Source of the DNA: Semisulcospira habei
Taxonomy: Eukaryota; Mollusca; Gastropoda; Semisulcospiridae
Reading direction: 5' to 3'
DNA: 64,000 bases
NCBI GenBank assembly: GCA_036245525.1
Contig: BTPG01000003.1
Span: 159,344,883-159,408,882, forward strand
In this document: positions 10,519 through 21,700 of the stretch, piece after piece
Position numbering within the stretch: position 1 is the first letter of the stretch
Layout of the letters: the number at the start of each line of letters is the position of its first letter
Position numbers and translations under genes: made by a program
The notes under the pieces: generated by a model
What the model saw: only the letters and a program-made list of their open reading frames with translations
What the model was told of the DNA's origin: nothing
Database searches by the model: none

Positions 10519-11727
10519 AAGTCCCTTCTATTTATAGAGGGGACTTTTTAGGACGGGTCGCGGTGGACCGAATTTAATAGCATGTCCATGAAGTCAAAGG
10601 CTGGCAGGCTAAACCTCTAACAATTGAAGTAACAAGATACAAATTACGTCATATCTAGTTACGCTAACCTTGCTGCTGAACGTACATTTGGCGCGAAGCG
10701 CGTATGAGCGTTTGTGCGTATGTATGTGTGTTCGTATGTATGTAAAGAAGAGAATCTCTGATATTTCTGTACACACAAGCTTGAAACTTGGCGAAATACT
10801 TTGTTAAGTGGGTGGCTAAGAGAGCCTCCGAGCATATTGTAATTGAATGTCTCATTGAAGACATAAACAACCGTTTATAAGAAGTCGGTTGACCCAGATT
10901 ACAGTCCGTAATTTTTTGTCATATTTACTTGAACTTTTGCATATAGCTAGTTTGGATAAAGACATTGGATGAGTTCGTTAGCCAGCTTTGTATCCTTTCA
11001 ACTTCTTGAGTAAAAATTAATTCTTTTCAGAATAGAATTAAAACACCAAAAACCTTTACTTCTAGAAAAAGTCAGACAGTGGTAGTGACGTAAAAGAGGC
11101 AACTCCGTCACTTCGCAGACACTCTAAATATGACGTCATTCTCTCTCTCGCGCGCGGTTCTCTCCGCTCTCTCTCACACAAACATGCGCGCATCTCCAGG
11201 AGGAATAGATCCTCATGAGCCCTCCAGGCGCATGAGGATCTATGCCTCTTGGAAATGTTTGGAGCGCGCGCGCGCACGCACGCGCTAACACGCACACACA
11301 CATCGACGCGCATTCAGAAGAGCATGCAGGTGACTCGTGTACTTAGTATATCATGTAGCTAGGTAAAGTCAACCTGCTTTCACACAAATTATAGCAAGAC
11401 TGAAATTGTACCGTGAAGTTCTAGTTTTGTCACCATTTTCTCAAGCCTATGAAGCGAAAGTGAAACTCGTATAAAGTAAAATACAAAATTACCTAAAACT
11501 GAACTAAAACTTACGTCACGACAAATGACGTTTGACAAATCAATGACGCGTATGTCTTGCGCCCCTTATAGAACTCACTGACGCATTGGCAGATCTGCGA
11601 GACTTTTTCAATAGGAGATAATTCAACATCAGAATCAGGTCAAAGACAAAAGGTAGAGACCATTGACAGCGAGGACAGCTCTCATTATAGAAGGGACTTT
11701 GTGGGTCAAGGTTCGTCCCATCTTGTT
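10519..11727 (+). mobile_element. R12 element copy 2
   Basis: Collinear with 5359-6564 at almost the same length, with only small indels and substitutions. It opens AAGTCCCTTCTATTTATAGA and ends with TATAGAAGGGACTTTGTGGG and CCCATCTTGTT. TTAA lies at 10517-10520 and again at 11732-11735 just outside. The internal HpA-type hairpin is at about 11188-11256. Confidence 0.84.
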
Positions 11728-11815
11728 TTTCTTAAAGCAGAAACTTACCGAGGATGACGTCGAAGTAACGTTGTAGGTCGCAGGGACACAAACAAGGAGG
11801 TGATGGTCACGCTCA

Positions 11816-11907
11816 TTAACCCTTCGTGTGTCGGTAGCGGTTTTAATCGCGATGATTCATACAGGAATCATCGCGATTAAAACCGCTACCGACACGCAAA
11901 GGGTTAG
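11816..11907. repeat. HpD hairpin, TTAA-bounded on the left
   Basis: Arms of 43 bases agree at about 40 positions. The arm variant GCGGTTTTAATCGCGATG (other copies have GCGCTTTTTGTCGCGACG) is present on both sides. TTAA at 11816-11819; the right copy reads TTAG. Confidence 0.9.
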
Positions 11908-11909
11908 CA

Positions 11910-12374
11910 ACCTCCAAGCAAGCAGTCAATACGTTTGCATGTGTCCTGACTAAACCTTTCAAGATCCATGAACACATCGATCAAGGTGGGGCTCAAAACT
12001 AGGACCTAATGTAGTGTTGATTAACACCAGTCAGTATCCGCTTCATTTGCACCTCTCGTCTTTGCTAACACGCGGTGAAAGTTATCGTAAAAAAACAAAC
12101 AAACAAACAAACAAAAAACAATATAAAGAACTGTCATTTCAAGACAGGTCTGCTCGCACGAAATTAACCTGGCTGCTACATGTTCCAGCATTTCAGCGGT
12201 CCAGACCTGCAGTCTGGCAGCAAGGGTTCACCGGAATCTACGCCGGCTCTTGAGTGATTGAGGCAGGTTTCGCTCTTAGAAGGTGCACAAAAACATGTTC
12301 CGGGCGAAAACAGAATTTCCAAAAAAACATGTTTCGTGTAGAGTAACCTTCTCTGCAAGTAAAAGCAAGCGTCT
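11910..12374. other. Unassigned
   Basis: Contains an A-rich (AAAC)n stretch at about 12090-12120 and a short pair AACATGTTCCGGGCGAAAAC / AAAAAACATGTTTCG. No gene. Confidence 0.4.
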
Positions 12375-12439
12375 GCAAGAGGCGCAGATCTTCATGAGCC
12401 CCCGCTTTGCGGGGGCTCATGAAGATCTACGCCTCTTGC
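12375..12439. repeat. HpA hairpin, near-perfect
   Basis: Arms of 31 bases with a single mismatch and a 3-base loop. The variants GGCG and ATCTTCATGAG are mirrored on the opposite arm. Confidence 0.92.
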
Positions 12440-12861
12440 TCAGTCCACTTAACATTCATGTCCGTCATGATTTGGAGATTTAATCCCCTGCCACTGATCC
12501 AGCGGTACTGACTTAGTCCATCTCCAGCAGAGTCCGCTCTTTCATGCTTCCCTCATGAATAATGCATTCGGCAACGGAGAACTACATTTTGTCCGCAGGG
12601 GGGACGACTGGCCGCAAGGGAGTTAAGATGTCGTTCGGCCCCCGCGTCGATGGGTAAATAAAGTATGCGGCTGTATGTCCGTAGCCCTGCTGAGCGTTTT
12701 GTAATTAAATTATTATCGATCTCGTTCGCCTGGTGGACTGAAATTCATGTGGCGTGATGTTGATTTGCGTGTGTGTGTTTTGTTTTGTTACCAGCTGCAC
12801 GATTCCGACTGATTTCAAGTCTACAGTAGTAATGTGTTAACGTGCACACTTACATTACTAG
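12440..12861. other. Unassigned
   Basis: No repeat family or coding feature recognised; a short GT-rich run is near 12770. Confidence 0.4.

Positions 12862-12930
<69 letters not shown>
12862..12930. repeat. (TAA)n microsatellite, tail of SINE-2
   Basis: About 23 uninterrupted ATA/TAA units touch the 3' end of the minus-strand SINE-2. Its other copy ends in the same repeat, so the array probably grew from the SINE tail. Confidence 0.92.
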
Positions 12931-12931
<1 letters not shown>

Positions 12932-13320
12932 CGGTTATTATATAGGCGCTTTACCCAGTTCTGCGAATCGGCTGAAAACGCCGCGAACTGAACCCAACAC
13001 GCACGCTCACGTGACACACACGCATTCACTCGGAAGACTAACACAGTACAAGACAAACACAGGACATACACGTGGTGCGAAGGGTCAGCGGCTCAGCTAC
13101 TGAGGTTTCGGAAATTTTGATCGCTTGTATTTGGCCTGAAAACGGTACCAGAGGGGAGGGCGGAGGAAGAGCCGGAGTACCCGGAGAAAGAACCCCCGAC
13201 GATCCGCCCGAATTAACGGTGACATTTACTAGAGGAGAAAAGTCCGACGCCGGAACCCGGTATCGAACCCAGCACATCTAGCATTGGTGGCAGGCCTTAA
13301 CCACTGCGCCACGGACCGCC
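12931..13320 (-). mobile_element. SINE-2: tRNA-headed SINE
   Basis: Read on the minus strand, the head GGTCCGTGGCGCAGTGGTTA has a pol III A box. A B box GGTTCGATACC follows, then a body shared with 36906-37326 (GGTTCCGGCGTCGGACTTTT; CTTGTACTGTGTTTGTCTT) and a tail AAGCGCCTATATAAT running into (ATT)n. It has no protein and depends on a LINE for movement. It is too long, and too divergent beyond the head, to be a tRNA gene. Confidence 0.85.
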
Positions 13321-13461
13321 CCGATCCACAGTTACGTGCAATCTTTTGAATTCTTTTCACAGAATATCTAAATAGCACGTGGCGGACGATTCGATCTACT
13401 CCAACCGATAGACCTATCTGTGTAGCTGCTACTGTCTCTGTTGCAAACGACTAAAGAAAGG

Positions 13462-13640
13462 CGTAAACAACTGCCCCCAGTTCCAGTAACTGCCAACCAA
13501 CTGTCCCTCTGCACTGCACAGAGAGATTTTTGCGTGGCGCTAAAAGTAGCTCTAAACAAAGCAGTTGACAATATGACAGGCAGATGCTGGCTATTGAAAA
13601 CTACATGCAACTCGACCCTGGTCTCCATAACATCGTTCAA
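13462..13640. repeat. Repeat M (dispersed, unclassified)
   Basis: Segments such as TGTCCCTCTGC, GATTTTTTGCGTGG and ATGACAGGCAG...TGCTGGCTATTGAAAA recur at 45176-45330 and, more eroded, at 36277-36430. Here and at 36 kb it lies beside an HpD hairpin, so it may be part of a longer element. No class signature is visible. Confidence 0.65.
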
Positions 13641-13699
13641 CTCTGCACCTAACGCTACGGCAGGCTGGTCGACTGTGACAACCCCAGGGTAGTGTATGA

Positions 13700-13784
13700 C
13701 AAACCCTTTGGCAGCGCTTTTTGTAGAGGTGATTCCGACAAGAATCACCTCGACAAAACGCGCTGCCGACAGCCAAAGGGTTAA
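13700..13784. repeat. HpD hairpin
   Basis: AACCCTTTGGCAGCGCTTTT pairs with the closing arm ending GCCAAAGGGTTAA. Intact TTAA at 13781-13784; the left one is eroded to CAAA. Confidence 0.85.
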
Positions 13785-13930
13785 CGTGGCGCTAAACATC
13801 GTACAGTGTGACAAAATAGGGCTCAAGCACACGCCGTTTTCCATCCAACTAAAAGCCTTCACCACTGATAACAAACACGAAGACTCCTCTTTGATCACTG
13901 TCAACCCGGAATAGTCATTCCTCACTCTGA

Positions 13931-13997
13931 GGATGCATAGATTCTCATGAGCGCTTGCTATCGCAGGGGCCTATGAGAATATAATTATGTCTCTTGC
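13931..13997. repeat. HpA hairpin, eroded
   Basis: GATGCATAGATTCTCATGAG pairs with CTATGAGAATATAATTATGT plus CTCTTGC. The right arm carries a small insertion. Confidence 0.7.
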
Positions 13998-14021
13998 AGA
14001 TGGAACGCGCTGTCTAGATTG

Positions 14022-14132
<111 letters not shown>

Positions 14133-14385
14133 GACGGAAATTCGGCCCATTCAAATGTTTTTGCGCTGAATGCTGAACGTATCCACAGGCTATGTTGATA
14201 TTTATGATGGTGTAACAGTAAACGCGAGGTTGTAAAAACAAAAGGTAAGTCCTCGCAGAGACGTCCGTGCGTACCCGAAATACCCGCATTTTATACCGAT
14301 ACGTCATACGTCCGTCTGCTTTTACGTATTAACGCGTACGTCATACGTCCGATAACATTTTCGGTGCACACCGTAGGCTGGTTCT

Positions 14386-14456
14386 ATGCTGACGAGCAAA
14401 AGAAATGCAATATTTTTGGAAACCACAAAGTCGCATTTCTTTTGCCCATCAGTATA
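14386..14456. repeat. HpE hairpin
   Basis: CTGACGAGCAAAAGAAATG pairs with CATTTCTTTTGCCCATCAG. TA borders both ends, as at 22047 and 30551. TA-flanked inverted repeats fit a Tc1/mariner-type MITE, but that is inference. Confidence 0.8.
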
Positions 14457-14952
14457 TTAATATTTTGTGCGAATATTTCTTTTCCTTTTTTTAAAAAAAA
14501 CATTTACATCCTGTGCTTCGTTACTGATGAATGGTAGTGAAATTTATACTGATAGTTTTCAGCTTAGATACGGCATTATTTCTACTGAAATCGAATCTGC
14601 CTTTGTGTTTGAAATACAGAACGTTATAGGGAAAGTCTCTGCTTATTTTTGTAGGTCATTTTTAAACAATCCACGAAGCGACAAACTTGTGCTGATCTGT
14701 GATTTTAGACTTTATGGCTATAGGTCGTAAGTTCTGGAATTACGGGCATGCACACGCATTATCAGCGAGATCAAAAACTTAAAACAAAAACAACAAACAA
14801 CCAAAGAAAAAGAAAATAAAAACAAAAAAACAAACAAACAAAAAAAACCACAACCACCACCCGAAACAAGAAGCGGGTCGTAAATAAACAAATGTGTCTT
14901 TGGAGTGCATGTTCCTCTGTACGCCTCTCCGGCAACGTCGTGCGGGTCACTC
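14457..14952. other. Unassigned, A-rich stretch
   Basis: A/C-rich (AAAC)n-like sequence at about 14780-14860. No gene is supported; an 87-codon open frame at 14467-14730 has no recognisable domain. Confidence 0.4.
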
Positions 14953-15149
14953 ATTGGCTCATGGGGTACAGCGCCCCAAGATTGTCCGAAAGGCCGCGGG
15001 TTCGAATACAGGTGGGGGTAAAAATTTAATATGGTTAGACCGTATTCGGCGCCCTGTCAGTCATTGAAATCACCTTCGCGAAGGACAAAAGATGTTACGC
15101 CCTGAACGTTTAACGTTTCTTAACGTTTCTTGATCTGCTGTTGTTGTTG
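14953..15149 (+). mobile_element. SINE-3: tRNA-headed SINE
   Basis: The head ATTGGCTCATGGGGTACAGC (A box) is followed by CCGCGGGTTCGAATACAGG (B box), a body of about 90 bases and a (TGT)n-like tail CTGTTGTTGTTG. Only one copy is in the window, so its family status is less secure than SINE-1 or SINE-2. Confidence 0.65.
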
Positions 15150-15303
15150 CGTTATGGGTTACGCACCGCGAAGACGTAACTCTAGAGGAAAGCTCTGCCT
15201 GCTGACGTCGACGATGTCGTCAGCAAACAAAAAGCAAAACAAAATCTTTGGCTGAGAAAGCGCGAACACCAGCTTGTGACGATGCGATCCAAGCAAGGAA
15301 CAG

Positions 15304-15362
15304 GCCTTCGGGCCGACGTCGGCCGCTATTGGCCCGCGCACGCCGACGTCGGCCCGAGGAGG
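15304..15362. repeat. HpH hairpin, GC-rich
   Basis: CCTTCGGGCCGACGTCGGCC faces CGCCGACGTCGGCCCGAGG. It shares the GGGCCGACGTCGGCCC core with 34212 and 41023. Confidence 0.8.
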
Positions 15363-15915
15363 TGGTGCTCATTCAGACGAGACCTCGAAAGATCTCGCGT
15401 GGCCTGCTGGTCGGATAAACAAGGTGAGAGCGATTGCACGGAACCATAATACGCAGCCATCTCGCGTCTAACGTCATCTGGGGGAAGTGGATCAAAGAAT
15501 TAGTCTATACGACACGAAATGACCAACAACATGATAGAAGAACGTACGCTTTGGAATAACCAGGCCAAAACAGCTTTAGAAACATATTTTCTCGGCTAAA
15601 GCCTATTTTGAAATCAGTACCAAAAACAAAAAATAACAACAAAAACAAAAAACAAACAAACAAACAAACAAAAAAATAACCAAAAAAAAAAAACAACAAC
15701 AAAAAACAACACAACTTTAGTGTTCCAGAAAGAGAAAAGCCATGTCGTTACGTTTCAGGTCTATTTCTAAATTATATTTCTGATGCCAAAGAGTACAGAG
15801 GCTAAGCGTAGTCTCTATACTCTTTGCTGGTGGTACGGGTTCTTCTCCCTCGTCGGTAAGGTCCATTACGACACTGAGAAGAAAACGTTCAAAAGAATGT
15901 CAGTATACACCTATT
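15363..15915. other. Unassigned, CAAA-rich
   Basis: A (CAAA)n-like A-rich tract lies at about 15620-15710. A small imperfect hairpin (CCAAAGAGTA / TACTCTTTG) is at 15785-15829. No gene. Confidence 0.4.
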
Positions 15916-15989
15916 TCCTGGAAAATACAAAGAAGCACTACGCTCCGGATCTACGATCCGGAACGTAGCGTTCTTTGTGTTTTCCAGAA
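15916..15989. repeat. Solitary hairpin, about 35-base arms
   Basis: CTGGAAAATACAAAGAAGC and CGCTCCGGATC pair with GATCCGGAACG and TTCTTTGTGTTTTCCAG around the loop TAC. No other copy recognised here. Confidence 0.75.
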
Positions 15990-16473
15990 AAGATGATCAA
16001 GCTGATATTTTATGGAACCTTTTCTCATATTCTGCTTGTACCCTAGCAGTATTGGCTCTTACTTCATTTTAGTCTATCTTGATAGGTTCAATGTTGTGCT
16101 AGCCGTTTAGCTTGGCGTCTTTCCAGGCGCCAAGACAGCGAGGCACATTCGTTATCTACCAAAGATCGATGAATGGATCTTCGGCGCCGCTTTATATGTA
16201 TTATTAAATTGGCTCTGGGGGTGAAATATAGATATACGTCGGTGAGAGAAGCGAGTTGAATCGATATATCACGCAACATGGATGCAGAAGTGGGTTTATT
16301 TATCATATCGGCTCGTACCTTCGTTAGGCGGCTTTGATCTGGGACGTCTTACTCAATGTCAAGCTGTTCGATGAATGGCGAAGGATGCCTTCAAGCGTAT
16401 AACACTGCAAGGAAATGTAACCAGCAAAGAAAGACAAACGCTTAAAAAACTAGGGCAAAACAGTTTTAGTAAA
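15990..16473. other. Unassigned
   Basis: Only a short CTTGGCGTCTTTCCAGGCGCCAAG-like stem at about 16110-16133, resembling the HpB apex. No gene. Confidence 0.4.
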
Positions 16474-16686
16474 TTAATCCATCTAACCCCACGGGCACAT
16501 TTCCCAAATTTTGAAGGCGATACCTAATGACTATCTTGCAGTAGCAGGTGATGGATTGACCATCATAATTCAAAGGTAGTGCCAGATTAGCTTGCCGCCT
16601 GAAAGGCGCCAAGCTAATCTGGCACTACCCTTGAATTATCATGGTCACTCCATCTCCTGCTCTAGGACGTTGGGGCTAAATGGGTA
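16474..16686. mobile_element. HpB MITE (B1 subtype)
   Basis: The flanking body (CATTTCCCAAATTTTGAAGG; CTCCATCTCCTGC) surrounds a long stem, AAGGTAGTGCCAGATTAGC facing GCTAATCTGGCACTACCCTT, with apex TTGCCGCC/GGCGCCAA. The left TTAA is at 16474-16477; the right end is eroded (GGGGCTAAATGGGTA). Confidence 0.85.
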
Positions 16687-16815
16687 CTGTTTTGTCCCAG
16701 TTTTTCTTAGGCTTGTTTCCTTCTTAGTAATCTCGTCCATTCAATGCCATTGGGCGCAGGTTGTAACATAAAGAAACCGCGACAGACCAAGGAATATTGA
16801 TGCAAAGTGATGTCA

Positions 16816-16881
16816 GCAAGAGGCATAGATCCTCATGAGCCCCCGAAACTGCGGAGGTTCATGAAGATCTATGTCTCTTGC
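16816..16881. repeat. HpA hairpin
   Basis: GCAAGAGGCATAGATCCTCA opposite ATGAAGATCTATGTCTCTTG, with several mismatches and therefore unpaired bulges. Confidence 0.85.
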
Positions 16882-17159
16882 AGCTGGATGGTGTAACTAT
16901 CACAGTCGGGTCGATCCGTGTCTTGTTCAAGTCGTCGTATGTCGAAGCTGAATGGGTCGAGGCTTACTCCAACACTTCACATCTGTGCGAACCTAAAACT
17001 TCTTTTGACTATAAAATATTTCTGCGTAATAACGTAAATAAATCATTCAGCAGTACGCCCTGAAACGTATTTTCCCTCCTTGTTCATGCAGTCACTGGTA
17101 CTGTAAACAGTAGCGGTGTGCGCATGCAGAATATGGTTAAATTGGGCCTGGTCCCAGTT

Positions 17160-17230
17160 TCTTGCCGAGATTTTCATCAGTAAGCGCTTACACTGACCTG
17201 CATGGGCTTCTGAAAATCTATGGCTCTTGC
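17160..17230. repeat. HpA hairpin, strongly eroded
   Basis: GAGATTTTCATCAG opposite CTTCTGAAAATCTATGGCTC. Assigned by position and partial pairing only. Confidence 0.45.
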
Positions 17231-17270
17231 TGGTAAAGGTTGTCTGATGCGCTGTTGTAATGGTTCCAAC

Positions 17271-17364
17271 TTAACCCTTTGCGTGTCGGTAGTGGTTTTA
17301 GTCGCGGTGATTCCTGTCGGATTTACCCGGTGACTAAAACCGCTACCGACACGCAAAGGGTTAA
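17271..17364. mobile_element. HpD MITE with TTAA on both ends
   Basis: TTAACCCTTTGCGTGTCGGT at the left meets ACCGACACGCAAAGGGTTAA at the right. The GTTTTAGTCGCGG variant is near-mirrored. TTAA occurs at 17271-17274 and 17361-17364. Confidence 0.92.
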
Positions 17365-17381
17365 GCTAAACACACGATATC

Positions 17382-17650
17382 CAGGAGCGGATCAGTTACC
17401 TAGAAGGAAGGGGGGTGGGTGGTTCCAACTTTTTGTTTAGGACCAGCAACCTCACTCATACTAAAGGCCTCCCCGACGCTAGACCTTGCTTCCAGGGGCC
17501 AAAATAATCGAAAAGCAGGTGGGGGGGGGGGGTGGTGGGTGGGTGTCAAAACACCCCCAAAAAGGGACTTTGTTAATTATAGTATTTCAAAAAGATTTGG
17601 GTCTTGGGGGGGGGGGGGTCCGGAACCCGCCCCCCTCAGATCCGCCCCTG
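17382..17650. mobile_element. hAT-like MITE copy 1
   Basis: Bounded by CAGGAGCGGATC and GATCCGCCCCTG, terminal inverted repeats of the CAGGGGCGG type common in hAT elements. The interior, with GGTTCCAACTTTTTGTTT, CCTCCCCGACGCTAGACCTT and long G-runs, recurs at 56673-57132. No 8-bp target duplication could be confirmed, so the superfamily is inferred from the ends only. Confidence 0.75.
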
Positions 17651-17781
17651 ATATTGGATTGCAGCATCGTACAGCATCCCACCCCTTTCTGAACCCCGGG
17701 GTCTGTAGGCGAGGAGGTAGACTCTCAGTGCAGCGGCTCTTGAAAATCTGTGCAGCTTGCTAACAGGGGTAGACCGCATTT

Positions 17782-17782
17782 A

Positions 17783-17817
<35 letters not shown>

Positions 17818-20800
17818 GTCCCTTGCCCGAACTGGGCGTTGGGGGGACTGAAAGGCAGCAGCAACAGACAGTGCTCTCCACTGAGTTCTATTTTGGGCGG
17901 TGGCAAGCAAGTCTGGCATCTCGAGTTCGGTCCATTCTTTTATGTTTGCGACCCAACTCTTTCTCTGACGACCTCGCCGACGACTTCCTTCGAGAGTGCC
18001 TTGGAGGATAGTCTTGGACAAGGTGTTGTGTCGGGTCACGTGGCCAAACCAAGCAAGCTTGCGCCGTTTCACGGTTGCCAGAAGGGGTTCATGTGGGCCC
18101 ACCAGGGAAGTGACGATGCTCCGTACATATTCGTTGGTCTTGTGCTCGCGGTACGAGATGCGGAGCAACTTCCTCAGGCACTTGTTCTCAAAGGCCTGGA
18201 TTTTCTTTTCTGAGTCTCCAAGCAGTGTCCAAGTCTCACAGCCGTAGAGCAGAATAGACACTACGAGGGACTTGTAAAGCCTGTACTTGATGGTGAAGCT
18301 GATGGAGTTACTTCGCCATATCCTGTCCAGCCTGGCCATTGCGGATGTTGCTGTACCTATCCTGATACGGATCTCTGCTATGCAACTACCGTCTTTGGAC
18401 AGGGTGGCTCCCAAGTACTTGAAGCTATTGACCTCTTCTAGCTTCTGGCCGTTCATGTGAATGTTGCTGCTGCTGTCGCTTGTGTTGATCATCACTTTGC
18501 TTTTATCCGTACTGATCTCCATGCCATAAGACCCTGCGCTACTTGAAAGTTTGTCTGTCAGGTTTTGGAGCTCACTATTGCTGCCTGCCATGAGGTCAAT
18601 GTCGTCTGCGAATCGAAGATTGCACAGGGATCTGCCACCAATAGAGATTGAAGTATGGTGGTCGTGGAGGGTTTCCTGCATGATCTTCTCCAGGAATATG
18701 TTGAAAAGGACAGGAGAGAGCAGGCATCCTTGACGGACACCGATCGTCGTCCTGAAGAACTCGCCTGACTGATTGTTAAGTAGAACCGCGCTGCAGGCGT
18801 TCTTGTAAAGCGCTTCTATCATTTGGATCAGTCCCTCCTCTATGTTGAACGATCTCATGACTTGCCAGAGTCCGTCGTGCCAGACGCGATCAAATGCTTT
18901 CCTGAAATCAATGAAGTTGTGGTAGAGTTCGCGCTGATGCTGCAGATGTTTCTCGATCAGGACGCGGCAGTTGAAAATCTGCTCTACAGTGCTTCTTCCA
19001 ACTCTGAAGCCAGCCTGTTCTTCTGCCAGCAGTTCCTCGGCGAAAGTTTTGAGGCGGTTGAGAATGATTCTAAGCATTACTTTGCTAGGGTGACTTATCA
19101 GACTGATAGTTCTGTAGTTCTGGCACTGTTTCAGGTTTCCTTTCTTGGGGAGCGGGATCACTAGAGACTGTGTCCATTCTACTGGCCATTTCTTTTGCTC
19201 CCAGATCTTTTGACAGAGTGTAGTGAGGACCTTCGTTGTTACTTCTCCTCCATGTTTCAACAGTTCAGCAGGTACGTTGTCTACACCTGGAGACTTTCCT
19301 CCCTTCAGGCCGCGTACGGCTGCTTCCACCTCTTCAGCTAACACTGGCAGGTCTTCAGCCTTCCTGGCCCCAGCCTGGTTGTTTTGGAGGATGCTGGTGT
19401 CTGGCTCAGCCTTGTAGTTATACAAGTCTCGGCAGTACTCAGTCCATCTGTTTAGTACAGCAGTGTTTTCCGTAAGGAGTTGGCCGCTGCTGTCTTCGAT
19501 GACTGTGGCTGTTCGCTGTTGAGTCTTGGTGAGGGTCCTTAGCGTTTCATAAGCCTTCTTGCTGTTGCCGTTTGCCATGCCCTCTTCCACGCTACAACAC
19601 TGGTCTTCAATCCAATCTTCTTTGGCTTCTTTCATCCTCTTCCTGATCTTCTTGTTGACAAGTCTGTACTTGTTTGCTGATGTGAGGTCCTGGCCTCTCT
19701 TTTTCTTCCAGGCTCTCCTCTCATCACAGAGATCGAGGATGTCATCGGTGACCCAGGGCTGTTTGCGCTTCCTCTGCTTCCCCAGCACTTCTTCTGCTGT
19801 AGAAAGTAACACCTCTTTTATATTTCCAGCAAGGGTGTCTACGTCACAGTCCAAAGTAGCCAAGGCTGCAAATCTGCCTCCCACCTGGGCTTGGAAGAGC
19901 TCTTCTACTTCCGGGTCTTTTAGCTTCTGGAGGTCGAATCTGATGCGAGGGCTCTTGCTATCTCGTTTCAATGCCAGCTTCAACTTGAGGCTAGTAAGGA
20001 CGAGGTTGTGGTCGCTGCCAATATCAGCGCCAGGAAAGGACCTCGTTTGTGCTTTGTTAACGCTGGATTTGAATCGTCGAGGCAGCAAGATGAAGTCAAT
20101 CTGGTTATGGACCAGGCCTCCTGGCGATTGCCATGTCACTGTTCTTGACTTCTTGTGTGGATGGAGGGTATTAGCAACGGTGAGACGGTGACTCTGTGCG
20201 AACTCTAAAAGTCGCAGGCCTCTGTCGTTTGTTTCTCCAAGGCCAAACTTGCCAGCTGTTCCTGCCCATTGTTGGTAGGCGTCAGGGCCGATCTTTGCAT
20301 TCCAGTCACCAAGGACAGTCAGAATGTCTTTCTTAGGTGTTTTCTTGATGATGTTGTCCAGTTGTTCGTAAAATTCTTCTAATTCTTCATCATCATGATC
20401 TGCTGTTGGAGCGTATACTTGAATGATAGTGATGTTGTGCGGTCGGGCGGAGATGCGGATGGAGATTAGTCTGCTTGACACGGGGGTGCAGCTGATGACA
20501 GTTCCAGCCACCTCTTTCCTTACGATAAAAGCTACGCCATGTTCGTGCTTGGTTTCTTTTCCGCTGAACCAGATTTTATGGCCTTCATCTGTTGTTGTTT
20601 CTCCGAAGCCTGTCCATCGAACTTCTGCAAGTCCTACAATGTCCCAGCGAGCGATAGCGCTTCAACTCGTGGGTGAGTTCCTTCACTTTGCCGCACTGGT
20701 AGAGTGTGCGAACGTTCCAAGTTCCGATAGTTATTCCTTGCGTGGGCAGCTTGATGGTGGGTTTGGTTCCAGTAACACACTTGTCGCCCCCACCCTGGAG

Positions 20801-21136
20801 ACCTCCAATGGGGTGCGCGGTCGTTGGTGATCCGGGCCCCGACCGATCCGGCATGTTATTCTTATTCTGTTGCTTGTCCATCAGTCCTTTCAATGGGCTT
20901 AGGCGAACTTGGCGGCGCCCGTCTCCTCTCCAAGTATTTCAACTGACTGAGAGACGCGTCAGCCCCTCACAACGTTTCGCCCGCCAGCAGAAGCGGTTAC
21001 CGGGGTGTGGCTAGGTAAAGGACCTGGAGCCAGCTGTGAGAGTTGAGTGCCATGTGAAGACCAGTGCTCCCGCCTGCCCCAAGAGGCGCTGCTGGCTGAA
21101 AAGTCAAAGGTACTACTTCTCCATGAACACTCTACA
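17782..21136 (-). mobile_element. RTE-Y: RTE-like non-LTR retrotransposon
   Basis: A 3.35-kb element read on the minus strand. It has a short leader (21136-20894), one long ORF (20893-17815, one frameshift) and a 3' tail of (TGA)n whose first unit supplies the stop codon, seen as (CAT)n at 17782-17817. A single EN-RT ORF that runs straight into a simple-repeat tail is typical of RTE-clade LINEs. Its 5' 890 bases are repeated at 9297-10182. I could not identify a clean target-site duplication. Confidence 0.9.
17815..20893 (-). pseudogene. RTE-Y endonuclease/reverse transcriptase ORF, broken by GCGA duplication
   Basis: Encodes the protein for target nicking and target-primed reverse transcription. 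Start ATG 20893; the stop is in the TGA tail at 17815-17817. Endonuclease motifs in order are GTWNVRTLYQCG, QVYAPT, LGDWNAKIG and IGSDHNLVL. Reverse-transcriptase motifs follow: NYRTISLISHPSKVM, FIDFRKAFDRVWHDGLW, GVRQGCLLSPVLFNIF, active-site RFADDIDLM and FKYLGATLSKDG. A C-terminal region ending SPQRPVRARD carries CLRKLLRISYREHKT and LAWFGHVTRH. At 20647-20654 GCGA is doubled relative to the copy at 9691-9700. Removing four bases leaves a span divisible by three (about 1,024 residues), so this is the only frame break. No other stop interrupts it. Confidence 0.92.
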
Positions 21137-21167
21137 ACCCCATCAGATAGCGGGAAAATATACACGG

Positions 21168-21237
21168 TTAACCCCATTGTATTTGCAGCCACCGATAAAG
21201 TAAACAGTTCCGGTGGCTGCATGCACAAGAGGGTTAA
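21168..21237. repeat. TTAA-bounded hairpin (unnamed family)
   Basis: GGTTAACCCC opens and GAGGGTTAACCC closes. The stem is GCAGCCACCG / CGGTGGCTGC. TTAA at 21168-21171 and 21234-21237. The ends resemble HpD but the stem is unrelated. Confidence 0.75.
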
Positions 21238-21641
21238 CCCTGCGACTATGATAGGAATTACCGATCTGATATTAGACCGGCTTGCGCTCCTCTGGGCTGA
21301 ATAAACACAGACTCGCGGGGTGAATTCCCATGGGCGGTGTTGGTTTTAGCAACAGATAGTATGTCAAGAGAAAACCCTGCCTCACAGCTCCCGTTTTTCA
21401 AATTGACTTTTGTCCTTTCAGCGCGTTCTCTGGTGGTCTTCCCTGCTTTGAGACAGACCTCAATAACTGGAGCAATATTACTGGACTTGCAAATCCGCGC
21501 CTAAGTAGAAACTGTTAAACTGTCACTTCACTTTGGCCAGTTTATACAGCATGTCATCGCCTTGTTGGATCAGGTTTAATTCTCGTCCTAGTAAACTACG
21601 AGTGGAAGCGAGCTGAAAAGATTTTCGGGAAATGCCGAGTA
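21238..21641. other. Unassigned
   Basis: No repeat family or coding region recognised. Confidence 0.4.
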
Positions 21642-21700
21642 TGCTGGTCTGTGATTTTGGCCCTTACTGCTTGCAGTCGTAAGGTCCAAAATCACAGACA
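21642..21700. repeat. HpF hairpin
   Basis: CTGGTCTGTGATTTTGG pairs with CCAAAATCACAGAC. The apex CTTACTGCTTGCAGTCGTAAG keeps a short stem. Confidence 0.85.

Noticed and set aside
13368..13925. 185-codon minus-strand open frame
   Set aside because: It crosses repeat M and an HpD hairpin and shows no domain; best explained as chance.
19559..20191. 210-codon plus-strand open frame
   Set aside because: Antisense shadow of the RTE-Y ORF.
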